Shown here piece by piece: positions 8,029 to 15,413 of a stretch of DNA of 32,676 bases. The DNA comes from an uncultured Subdoligranulum sp. (GTDB taxonomy: Bacteria > Bacillota > Clostridia > Christensenellales > CAG-314), in the NCBI GenBank assembly GCA_902496185.1, contig CABUZX010000012.1, positions 1 through 32,676 on the forward strand, written 5' to 3'. Position 1 is the first letter of the stretch. Every line of letters starts with the position of its first letter. The notes beneath the pieces are model-generated. The model ran no database searches, was not told where the DNA came from, and saw nothing but the letters and a program-made list of their open reading frames with translations. A program made the position numbers and the translations under genes.

Positions 8029-9033
8029 ATGACGATTACTTTTGAAGGAATGGACCGCAGAATAGGCGTTATCAACGAGCAATTACCAAAATATGGTATC
8101 GTTGACTTGCAAGACGCTTTTAATATCTGCAAACAATATAATATTGACGTAAACGAAAAAATAAAGACTATTCAACCTATTGCTTTTGAAAACGCCGTAT
8201 GGGCTTACACCGTTGGTACTGCTATTGCAATCAAAAAACAAGCTAAAACAGCCTCTCAAGCCGCAAAATGTATCGGCTTGGGCTTGCAAATGTTTTGTAT
8301 ACCGGGTAGCGTTGCCGACCAACGTCAAGTTGGCGTAGGTCACGGCAATCTTGCCTCTATGCTTTTAGAAGACACCACGCAATGCTTTGCTTTTGTTGCC
8401 GGTCACGAAAGCTTTGCCGCAGCAGAAGGCGCAATCGGTCTTTGCAAAACGGCAAATAAAGCGCGCAAAACTCCCTTACGCGTAATTCTTAACGGCTTGG
8501 GCAAGGACGCCGCTTATATCATCAGCAGAATCAACGGCTTTACTTACGTAAAAACCGATTATGATTACGCAACGGGCAAACTTAACGTTGTGGAAGAAAT
8601 AGCTTTCAGCAAGGGCGAAAGAGCAAAGGTCAGATGCTACGGCGCAAACGACGTCAGCGAAGGCGTCGCCATTATGATTGCCGAGCAAGTTGACGCAGGT
8701 ATCACGGGCAACAGCACCAATCCCACGAGATTTCAACACCCCGTAATGGGCACTTATAAAAAATGGTGTCAGGAAAACGGCAAAAAGTATTTTTCCGTTG
8801 CTTCTGGCGGTGGCACGGGACGTACCCTTCACCCCGACAACGTTGCCGCAGGGCCTGCATCTTACGGCATGACGGATACAATGGGACGTATGCACTCTGA
8901 CGCGCAATTTGCAGGCAGTTCTTCCGTACCTGCTCACGTAGATATGATGGGCTTTATAGGTATGGGCAACAATCCAATGGTTGGCGCTACCGTCACTTGC
9001 GCAGTTGCGGTGGAAGAAGCCTTAAAAAACTGA
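8029..9033 (+). CDS. GGGtGRT family protein
   Basis: A 334-aa protein of the GGGtGRT family (function unknown), named for the motif seen here as SGGGTGRTLHPDN near residue 260. Other conserved-looking segments are IPGSVADQRQVGVGHGNLA, LNGLGKDAAYIISRINGFTYV and PAHVDMMGFIGMGNNPMVGA. No signal peptide or membrane helix is visible, so it is probably a soluble cytoplasmic protein. A near-perfect AAGGAGGTAAC precedes the ATG, suggesting stronger translation than its upstream partner. The 15-base gap to the NifU-like gene points to a shared function, perhaps an Fe-S-dependent process; that link is inference. Confidence 0.88.
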   Translation: MTITFEGMDRRIGVINEQLPKYGIVDLQDAFNICKQYNIDVNEKIKTIQPIAFENAVWAYTVGTAIAIKKQAKTASQAAKCIGLGLQMFCIPGSVADQRQVGVGHGNLASMLLEDTTQCFAFVAGHESFAAAEGAIGLCKTANKARKTPLRVILNGLGKDAAYIISRINGFTYVKTDYDYATGKLNVVEEIAFSKGERAKVRCYGANDVSEGVAIMIAEQVDAGITGNSTNPTRFQHPVMGTYKKWCQENGKKYFSVASGGGTGRTLHPDNVAAGPASYGMTDTMGRMHSDAQFAGSSSVPAHVDMMGFIGMGNNPMVGATVTCAVAVEEALKN

Positions 9034-9078
9034 TTTATACAAAAAAACTTAACTAAGTTATAATTTATTTTGCAGATA

Positions 9079-9119
9079 AAAAACCACTCTACTTCAATTA
9101 ATGACGTATAGTGGTTTTT
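9079..9119. terminator. Two-way Rho-independent terminator
   Basis: AAAAACCACT (9079-9088) pairs with AGTGGTTTTT (9110-9119), with an inner TAC/GTA extension across one mismatch. It lies between the converging GGGtGRT and ECF genes, and T-runs follow the stem on both strands. Confidence 0.8.
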
Positions 9120-9124
9120 AATAA

Positions 9125-10090
9125 TTAAATATTTTTATTTATCGAAAGTTCTTGCAACTTGCTTTTTAATGCGACAAGCGCTTCTTCGGGAGAATCAATA
9201 TCTTTAACGGTTTGCTCCATAGGACATACGCCGTCACCCGAGCGATTGACTATGTGGTCAACACACGTATCAAAACCGACGGAAACGTTATGGTCCGTCA
9301 AATATTTTAAAGCGCTTTTGCTTATCGTCACTCCGTAGCAAGATTTAACTTTGCCAAGCACCAAAATCATTGCCGTTGCTTTACCGATAATTTTGTCCAC
9401 CACCGTAGCGTCTTCAAACAAACATTGTTCGTACAAAGTTATTACAGGTTTTATTCCGTTGCCCGACTCTATATTGATTATCTGCCCGTTTTTTATTACC
9501 ACACAGGTAGCTTTGCCCTTTGTGATCAAGTTTTTTGCAGAATTTATCATATTTTTTCTCCCTTTTAAATAAGCCCCTTCTATTGCAAATACTACAGTGG
9601 GCACCAACAACAATTGCACTACAATCCCCGGCACACCCGTAGCAATTGCAACCCAAACGGTAGAAGCAGTTAATTCCTTGCTGATAATCAACAAAATTTG
9701 ATAAGCCAACCCGTAAGCCACCCTACCAAATACCATTGCAATAAGTAAAGAAATATATACACCTATTTTGTGCTTGCCCAAAGGAGTTTTGTGATACAAA
9801 AGTCCACTCACAAATCCATAAACAGTCAATTCGCACACCATTATTGGCATCATTGGGTATAGCGGAGGCATATTAGTAAGCAAACTGTTGATTATCGGCA
9901 AAACAACCCCGCACAAAGCGCCAAAAAGCGGTCCGCACAAAAATCCGCAAATAAAAACGGGTATGTGCATTGGCAATAATATTCCGCCCGAAACACCTAT
10001 TCCGTGAGCAGTAGCAAAAGGCAAAATTATTCCCAAAGCCAAAAGCAAACCTAAAGTAGTCAATTTTTGAGTTTTTGATTGCATTTTCAT
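9125..10090 (-). CDS. ECF transporter S-component fused to DUF1893 domain
   Basis: A 321-aa fusion. Residues 1-180 are a membrane substrate-binding (S) component of an energy-coupling-factor vitamin transporter, with about six helices and the motif LLPMHIPVFICGFLCGPLFGALCGVVLP; the solute cannot be deduced. Residues 185-305 match the DUF1893 pattern: ATCVVIKNGQIINIESGNGIKP, VVDKIIGKATAMILVLGKV, and VNRSGDGVCPMEQTVKDI. DUF1893 has been placed in the cytidine-deaminase fold group, with function unknown. No EcfA ATPase or EcfT gene is in this window, so it would share a module coded elsewhere. It follows the aldo/keto reductase by 16 bases; a weak GAG ribosome site suggests coupling. No riboswitch is visible. 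Two starts are possible (10090 or 10084). Confidence 0.85.
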   Translation of the reverse strand: MKMQSKTQKLTTLGLLLALGIILPFATAHGIGVSGGILLPMHIPVFICGFLCGPLFGALCGVVLPIINSLLTNMPPLYPMMPIMVCELTVYGFVSGLLYHKTPLGKHKIGVYISLLIAMVFGRVAYGLAYQILLIISKELTASTVWVAIATGVPGIVVQLLLVPTVVFAIEGAYLKGRKNMINSAKNLITKGKATCVVIKNGQIINIESGNGIKPVITLYEQCLFEDATVVDKIIGKATAMILVLGKVKSCYGVTISKSALKYLTDHNVSVGFDTCVDHIVNRSGDGVCPMEQTVKDIDSPEEALVALKSKLQELSINKNI

Positions 10091-10106
10091 AATATTATTC
10101 TCGATT

Positions 10107-11237
10107 TTATTTTTTCATTTTTGAGGCAAAATCAGCCATTGCCTTACTTATTGCTATATTTTGCGGACACACTGACTCGCATGCTTTGCACCCTAAACAC
10201 GCCGACGGTTTTTTGTCGTCAGGCAAACTCCTAATAGCAAAAGGCGCAATAAACCCGCCTTCAGAATAAACGTGTTCGTTAAACAACTCAATAAGCCACG
10301 GTATATCCAACCCCATAGGACAATGTGTAGTGCAATATCTACACGCCGTACAAGGCAAAGTTTTTTCCGCCGTCATATCGTTTGCAACTTTCAATAAAGC
10401 ATTTCTTTCTTGCTCGGTCAAAGGTTTATCAACCCTAAAAATTTCTACGTTTTGCTTGAGTTGCTCAAAATTTGACATTCCCGACAAAATTACTCCCACG
10501 TTTGGTATGCCTTTCAAAAATTCAAACGCCCATTGCACAAGAGTTTTCGACGGATTTATTTCTTTAAGTAGTTGTTCGTATTTAGGAGCAAGCTTGGTCA
10601 AACTACCGCCACGCAACGGCTCCATCACCCATATAGGAATATTATAAGAGTTTAAAAGCTCCACCTTGGCTTTTGCGTTTTGAAAATCCCAATCCAACCA
10701 ATTGAGCTGAATTTGACAAAACTCCATTTCGCTCCCATACGCGTCAATAAACCGTTGCATTGTATCCAACGTTCCGTGGGTAGAAAAACCGAGATGACGG
10801 ATTTTGCCTTGTTTTTTTTGTTCACACAAATAATCAAAAATACCGTATCTCTTGTCTAAATATCCGTCTATATTAGCCTCGCAAACGTTGTGAAACATAT
10901 AAAAATCAAAATATTCCGTCTTGCATCTTTTAAGTTGAAGGTTAAAAATTTCCTCTACTCTACTCATATTTTTCGGTTCATATCCGGGGAATTTTGACGC
11001 AAGATAAAAAGTTTCTCTATTATATTGCGAAAGTATTTCACCCATTGCTTTTTCGGAATTTCCGTCGTGATACCCCCACGCCGTATCAAAATAGTTGATA
11101 CCATTGTCAAAAGCATACTTTACCATTTGGGCTGTTGCTCCCATATCTATTTGGTCGTTTTTGCCTAAAGTCGGCAAACGCATACATCCTATACCCAACG
11201 CCGATAACTCAAGCGCTTTAAATTTTTTGTAAATCAT
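10107..11237 (-). CDS. Aldo/keto reductase with two [4Fe-4S] motifs
   Basis: A 376-aa soluble oxidoreductase. The aldo/keto reductase barrel shows the usual tetrad in context: Asp and Tyr in YFDTAWGYHDG, Lys in LASKFP, and His in FYMFHNV. A C-terminal ferredoxin-like extension carries two CxxCxxCxxxCP motifs (CTACRYCTTHCP and CLGCKACESVCP), as in the iron-sulfur AKR group of anaerobes. The physiological substrate is unknown. The start at 11235-11237 is chosen because GGAGGGG lies 5 bases upstream; the frame stays open for 68 more codons, but that stretch is AT-rich and unlike any AKR N-terminus. It is the first gene of a two-gene unit with the ECF S-component. Confidence 0.9.
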   Translation of the reverse strand: MIYKKFKALELSALGIGCMRLPTLGKNDQIDMGATAQMVKYAFDNGINYFDTAWGYHDGNSEKAMGEILSQYNRETFYLASKFPGYEPKNMSRVEEIFNLQLKRCKTEYFDFYMFHNVCEANIDGYLDKRYGIFDYLCEQKKQGKIRHLGFSTHGTLDTMQRFIDAYGSEMEFCQIQLNWLDWDFQNAKAKVELLNSYNIPIWVMEPLRGGSLTKLAPKYEQLLKEINPSKTLVQWAFEFLKGIPNVGVILSGMSNFEQLKQNVEIFRVDKPLTEQERNALLKVANDMTAEKTLPCTACRYCTTHCPMGLDIPWLIELFNEHVYSEGGFIAPFAIRSLPDDKKPSACLGCKACESVCPQNIAISKAMADFASKMKK

Positions 11238-11267
11238 TTTCGCCCCTCCAAACTCAAATATATTTAT

Positions 11268-11297
11268 ATTGTGCAACCTATTGATTGTTTTTGTCAA
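11268..11297 (-). promoter_or_regulatory. Probable promoter of the aldo/keto reductase unit
   Basis: A perfect TTGACA (11292-11297, minus strand) is followed after 18 bases by CACAAT (11268-11273), a partial -10. It lies between the opp operon terminator and the AKR gene. Confidence 0.42.
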
Positions 11298-11350
11298 TAA
11301 TTTAAAAATAAAAATATAATAAAATTTTGTATTATTTATTCTATACATAC

Positions 11351-11382
11351 AAAAAAGCGTTGCAAGTTGCAACGCTTTTTTT
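11351..11382 (-). terminator. Terminator of the protease-opp operon
   Basis: AAAGCGTTGCAA and TTGCAACGCTTT form a near-perfect stem around a single central G, followed on the minus strand by a T-run. It lies about 20 bases after the oppF stop and is the first strong terminator after the operon promoter at 29368-29395. Confidence 0.88.
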
Positions 11383-11400
11383 AATGCATAGATATAAAAA

Positions 11401-12918
11401 TTATTCTTTAGATTGTTTTTCTGCCTTTGTTTGCAAAGCAAGATCTTCTCTTCTCTTTAGCTCGTCTTTAACTGCTTGAGGTTTTAGGTACATCATGCAA
11501 CCGCTCCTCAACTCGCTATTATCTGAAGAAGTAAATACCGTTTCTGTTTCTTGATTGCCGTTTTTGCTAAATCCGTTTGCGTTCAACAATTCATCAACAA
11601 CGTTTTGAGCTGTTTGAAGTTGGTTGGAATCTTTTACGGTAATCATTACTGGTATTTTTGCAAACTGTTTATTTTTGACGTACGTAATCTCAAGACCTTG
11701 ATATTTAGTTGCAAGTTCTTCCGCCTTTTGAGCGCTTCCTACAACAAAAAGTTTAATTTCGTGCTGTTGAGTTTCGGTATTTTCAACAATAAACATACCA
11801 ATAGACAAACCGGTATAATTTTTGAGTTGCTTGTCTTTATATTGAGCAAATTCCGCAATCTTGTCTTCTGTAGCCTTGTAGCCGTTAAGGTTCTTTTTGA
11901 GTTGCATATAAACGTCCAAAATTTCCTTATTTTGAGCATACAAGTGACATGCGCAGAAGTGACCGGGTTCGTACTCGTTAAAGAAAGGCGTAATTTCCTT
12001 ACAAATATCCATACATTCCTTACAACGGGTATGGAATTTGCAACCCTTAGGCGGATTTGCTGGAGAAGGAATATCTCCCTTCAATATTATACGATTCATC
12101 TTTACGTTGGGATCTGGTACCGGTACAGCGGAGAACAAAGCCTTTGTATACGGGTGCATTGGGTTTGCATAAATGCTTTCCTTTGGACCCATTTCCACCA
12201 TACTGCCAAGATACATAACGCCGACGTTGTCACTGATATGTTCTACAACCGACAAGTCGTGTGAAATAAACATATAAGTAAAACCAAAGTCGTTTTGCAA
12301 ATCCTTCAAAAGGTTGATAATTTGCGCCTGAATAGATACGTCCAAAGCGCTGACAGGCTCGTCACAAATAACGAGACGAGGCTTAAGCGCCAATGCGCGC
12401 GCAATACAAATACGTTGACGTTGACCACCGCTAAATTCGTGCGGATAACGCTCAAAGTAGTGAGTTTGCAAACCGCACTTGAGCATTACGTCATAAATGT
12501 AATCTTTGTATTCTTCCTTTGGTACAATTTCGTGCACTCTTACTGCCTCGCCGATAATTTCACCAACGGGCATACGGGGTGACAAACTGCTGTAAGGATC
12601 TTGGAAGATAATTTGCATTTGCGGACGGAACTTACGCAACTCTTTTTTAGTGAGTTTTGTAATATCTACTTGTTCGTCAGTACCTGCAGGAGTATACAAT
12701 ACCTCACCGTCGGTCGGTTCGTGCAATCTCAAAATCGTACGACCGAGAGTGGTTTTTCCGCAACCGGACTCACCAACTATACCTAGAGTTTTGCCCTCTT
12801 CAATATACAATGAAACGTCGTCCACCGCGCGAAGCCATCTTTGAACCTTACCTAACAAGTTTGTCTGAAGAGGAAAATACTTTTTGAGGTGTTTTACCTC
12901 CAAAATCTTTTTAGCCAT
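11401..12918 (-). CDS. oppF: Peptide ABC importer ATPase OppF, with C-terminal extension
   Basis: A 505-aa cytoplasmic ATPase powering peptide import together with OppD. Walker A is GESGCGKT (about residues 49-56), Q-loop IIFQDPYSS, signature FSGGQRQRICIARAL, Walker B LVICDEPVSALD, and switch His FISHDLSV. The Opp/Dpp C-terminal region (HPYTKALFSAVPVPDP) is followed by the cysteines GCKFHTRC-KECMDIC and HFCAC, a pattern that in related DppD-type ATPases holds an Fe-S cluster. A further 175 residues or so (about 330-505) are not part of normal OppF and match nothing I recognise. The start at 12916-12918 has GGGGGGAAAC upstream and overlaps the oppD stop by 8 bases (ATGGCTAA), indicating translational coupling. 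Confidence 0.92.
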   Translation of the reverse strand: MAKKILEVKHLKKYFPLQTNLLGKVQRWLRAVDDVSLYIEEGKTLGIVGESGCGKTTLGRTILRLHEPTDGEVLYTPAGTDEQVDITKLTKKELRKFRPQMQIIFQDPYSSLSPRMPVGEIIGEAVRVHEIVPKEEYKDYIYDVMLKCGLQTHYFERYPHEFSGGQRQRICIARALALKPRLVICDEPVSALDVSIQAQIINLLKDLQNDFGFTYMFISHDLSVVEHISDNVGVMYLGSMVEMGPKESIYANPMHPYTKALFSAVPVPDPNVKMNRIILKGDIPSPANPPKGCKFHTRCKECMDICKEITPFFNEYEPGHFCACHLYAQNKEILDVYMQLKKNLNGYKATEDKIAEFAQYKDKQLKNYTGLSIGMFIVENTETQQHEIKLFVVGSAQKAEELATKYQGLEITYVKNKQFAKIPVMITVKDSNQLQTAQNVVDELLNANGFSKNGNQETETVFTSSDNSELRSGCMMYLKPQAVKDELKRREDLALQTKAEKQSKE

Positions 12919-14284
12919 TGTTTCCCCCCTTTGATTCTTTTGCAAATTTGTCTGCCATTTCTTCATACAAATAGCAAGAAACACTGTGTGTCGGGCTGAC
13001 CTTTAACAAGCCTGGATAAGCGCCGTTACACTTGTTAATACATTTGTTGCAACGCTCTTTAAAGTAACAGTAGTTTGGCATATCTATCGGGTTTGGAACT
13101 TGCCCAGGAATATTATACAATCTTTCCACCTTTTTGTTTACGGCAGGTTTACTCTTTTGGAGACCTATAGTGTAAGGATGGCAAGGATTTTCATAAATTT
13201 CCTTTGCTGTGCCCATTTCGATAATACGACCGGCGTACATAACAACAACGTAGTCAGCCATTTCTGCGATAACGCCCAAGTCGTGAGTAATCAACATAAT
13301 TGAGCCGTTCATCTTCTTTTTGACTTCACGCAACAAGTCCAAAATTTGAGCTTGAATAGTAACGTCCAACGCTGTTGTAGGTTCGTCTGCGATAATCAAT
13401 TCTGGATCGCAAATGAGCGCCATAGCAATCATTACACGTTGACGCATACCGCCGGACAATTCGTGCGGATAACGCTCATAAACGTTTTCCGGAATAATAC
13501 CGACAAGTCTCAACATTTCATAAGTACGTTGTTTTGCATATTCCTGAGAAGAACCCTCAATATGAAGCAAGGTAACTTCATCAAGCTGTTGACCGATAGT
13601 AAATACCGGATTAAGGCTAGTCATAGGCTCTTGGAATATCATAGCAATTTGGCTACCACGTATACGGCGCATTTCCGACATAGGCATTTTTGCAATATCG
13701 TAAATGTACTCGCATCTTTCAAATTGAGGTACGCCCCACTCGTTTTTAGCCTGAATCGGCTTGCCGTCCTTATCCAATTCACCCGTAAAGATGGGTATTT
13801 TTTCGCCTTTTTCGTCTTTTTTGTAATCAATCCCCTTAAAACGGATAGAACCGGAAACAATTTGCCCCGTAGGACCTTGAACCAATCTCATCAAGGACAT
13901 ACTCGTAACGGACTTTCCGCAACCGGACTCACCTACGACACCGACGATTGAACCGTGAGGAATATTAAAGGTAACACCGTCAACGGCCTTTACCGTACCT
14001 GCGTCGGTAAAGAAATAAGTATGCAAATCGTCAAACTCAACTACGTTGTTAGAGTCTTTCATTGTAGTGAGATATTCGCTTTCGGGAACGTTTTTACGTT
14101 TTTTTAATGCCTCAAATTTTTTGATTTGAGCCATATTAGCTTTTGCTATTTGGCGAGCTTCCTTAGCTGATATGTAGTGACTGTTTTTTGATTTGGAAGT
14201 TGCCTTTTCCGTTGTTGTTTCTTCCGCAACGGTTTGTTCATTTTCGGTAGTGGTTGCGGTCACTTGATTTTTTTCGTCTTTCAT
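12911..14284 (-). CDS. oppD: Peptide ABC importer ATPase OppD, enlarged
   Basis: A 457-aa ATPase partner of OppF. Walker A GESGCGKS is at 118-125, Q-loop MIFQEPMTSLNP near 216, signature LSGGMRQRVMIAMAL, Walker B LIIADEPTTALD, and switch His LITHDLGV. Two parts go beyond a normal OppD of about 330 aa: a charged N-terminal extension of about 80 residues rich in Thr/Glu/Lys, and an insert of about 45 residues between Walker A and the Q-loop (about 153-198: YKKDEKGEKIPIF ... FERCEYIYDIAKM). C-terminal cysteines (YCYFKERCNKCINKC ... SCYLY) resemble the Fe-S site of related DppD proteins. The start lies 5 bases after the oppC stop, with AGAGG overlapping that stop. Confidence 0.93.
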   Translation of the reverse strand: MKDEKNQVTATTTENEQTVAEETTTEKATSKSKNSHYISAKEARQIAKANMAQIKKFEALKKRKNVPESEYLTTMKDSNNVVEFDDLHTYFFTDAGTVKAVDGVTFNIPHGSIVGVVGESGCGKSVTSMSLMRLVQGPTGQIVSGSIRFKGIDYKKDEKGEKIPIFTGELDKDGKPIQAKNEWGVPQFERCEYIYDIAKMPMSEMRRIRGSQIAMIFQEPMTSLNPVFTIGQQLDEVTLLHIEGSSQEYAKQRTYEMLRLVGIIPENVYERYPHELSGGMRQRVMIAMALICDPELIIADEPTTALDVTIQAQILDLLREVKKKMNGSIMLITHDLGVIAEMADYVVVMYAGRIIEMGTAKEIYENPCHPYTIGLQKSKPAVNKKVERLYNIPGQVPNPIDMPNYCYFKERCNKCINKCNGAYPGLLKVSPTHSVSCYLYEEMADKFAKESKGGNNG

Positions 14285-14289
14285 ATCAA

Positions 14290-15402
14290 TTACCTCTTCA
14301 TCTTAGGATCGAATGCGTCACGCAATCCGTCGCCAACAAAGTTGAAGGCCAAAACCGCCAAAATGATACAAATACCTGCAGGCACCCACATATTGGGATA
14401 ATTTTCCATGATGTTGTCGTCGTTCGCACGATTGATCATGCTACCCCAAGCAGCTTTAGGCATCGGAACGCCCAAGTTGAGATAACTCATTGTGGATTCT
14501 GTCAAAATTATACCACCCAAGCTCAACGTCATAGAAACAATAAGCTGTGGCATAACGTTTGGTATAAGGTGCTTAGAAATCTTTCTCCCTACTGACAATC
14601 CGCTTGCTTCGGCTGCGACCATATATTCTTGTTCTCTCAAAGCCAAAATCTGACCACGAACAAGTCTTGCCGTACCCGACCAACTGAACACCGTCATGAT
14701 AATCATCAAGAAATAAATTCTGTAGTCCTGATTGATGTCCCATGAGTCAATCATTGCAGATGCAATAAGCATTATCGGCATTGTAGGTACGCACATAAAG
14801 ATGTCGACTATACGCATTATGAGCATATCTACCCATCCGCCGAAATAACCTGCCAAACCGCCCATTATTATACCGATAAAGGCCGAAAGGAAAACAACGA
14901 TAAAGCCCAAAGTCAAAGATATTCTTCCACCGTACATAAGACGAGTGAAAATATCCATACCTTTGTCGTCCGTACCCAACCAGTGGTTGGAGTCTATCGG
15001 ACCATAAATATTTTGAGTCAATTGCGTTTCCGTTACAGCGTATATCGTATAAGACTCGCCGTTGGGGTCAATAACCTCAACACCTATTTGACTGATTTCA
15101 ATTTTACCGGGGTTATCATCTGGTTGTATTTCACCCCACGGACTAAACACCGGACCAAGAAAGGAAAACAAGAAAAGTACGATAAGCGTTATTAAACCAA
15201 TAACAGACAATCTTGATCTGAAAAATCTTTTCATAACCAATCTGCCGGGCGAAAGAATTTTGAGAGAATCGGTATGAGACTCTTTCATTTCGCAAACTGC
15301 TTTTCTCGTGCCGTCTTTATTAAACCATTCTGGATTTTTTTGTGGGGACAAACTATCGAAATCTATTTGATCGTAATTAACTTTTTTAATATCTTCGTTC
15401 AT
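14290..15402 (-). CDS. oppC: Peptide ABC importer permease OppC
   Basis: A 370-aa inner permease that pairs with OppB. A cytoplasmic N-terminal segment of about 60 residues precedes the first helix (SVIGLITLIVLFLFSFLGPVF). An outside loop with NHWLGTDDKGMDIFTRLMYG follows, a signature of this family, then five more helices. The ATPase-contact (EAA) loop is YMVAAEASGLSVGRKISKHLIPN. The loop between helix 1 and GTDDKG (about residues 75-135) is longer than usual. GGAGGGG lies 5 bases before the ATG, and the gene is 11 bases after oppB. Confidence 0.93.
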   Translation of the reverse strand: MNEDIKKVNYDQIDFDSLSPQKNPEWFNKDGTRKAVCEMKESHTDSLKILSPGRLVMKRFFRSRLSVIGLITLIVLFLFSFLGPVFSPWGEIQPDDNPGKIEISQIGVEVIDPNGESYTIYAVTETQLTQNIYGPIDSNHWLGTDDKGMDIFTRLMYGGRISLTLGFIVVFLSAFIGIIMGGLAGYFGGWVDMLIMRIVDIFMCVPTMPIMLIASAMIDSWDINQDYRIYFLMIIMTVFSWSGTARLVRGQILALREQEYMVAAEASGLSVGRKISKHLIPNVMPQLIVSMTLSLGGIILTESTMSYLNLGVPMPKAAWGSMINRANDDNIMENYPNMWVPAGICIILAVLAFNFVGDGLRDAFDPKMKR

Positions 15403-15413
15403 TTTTCCCCTCC

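Noticed and set aside
9034..9124. Riboswitch or attachment site between the converging genes
   Set aside because: A simple two-way terminator accounts for the structure.
11238..11441. 68-codon N-terminal extension of the aldo/keto reductase frame
   Set aside because: It is AT-rich, unlike any AKR N-terminus, includes the promoter region, and a strong ribosome site sits directly before the internal ATG at 11237.
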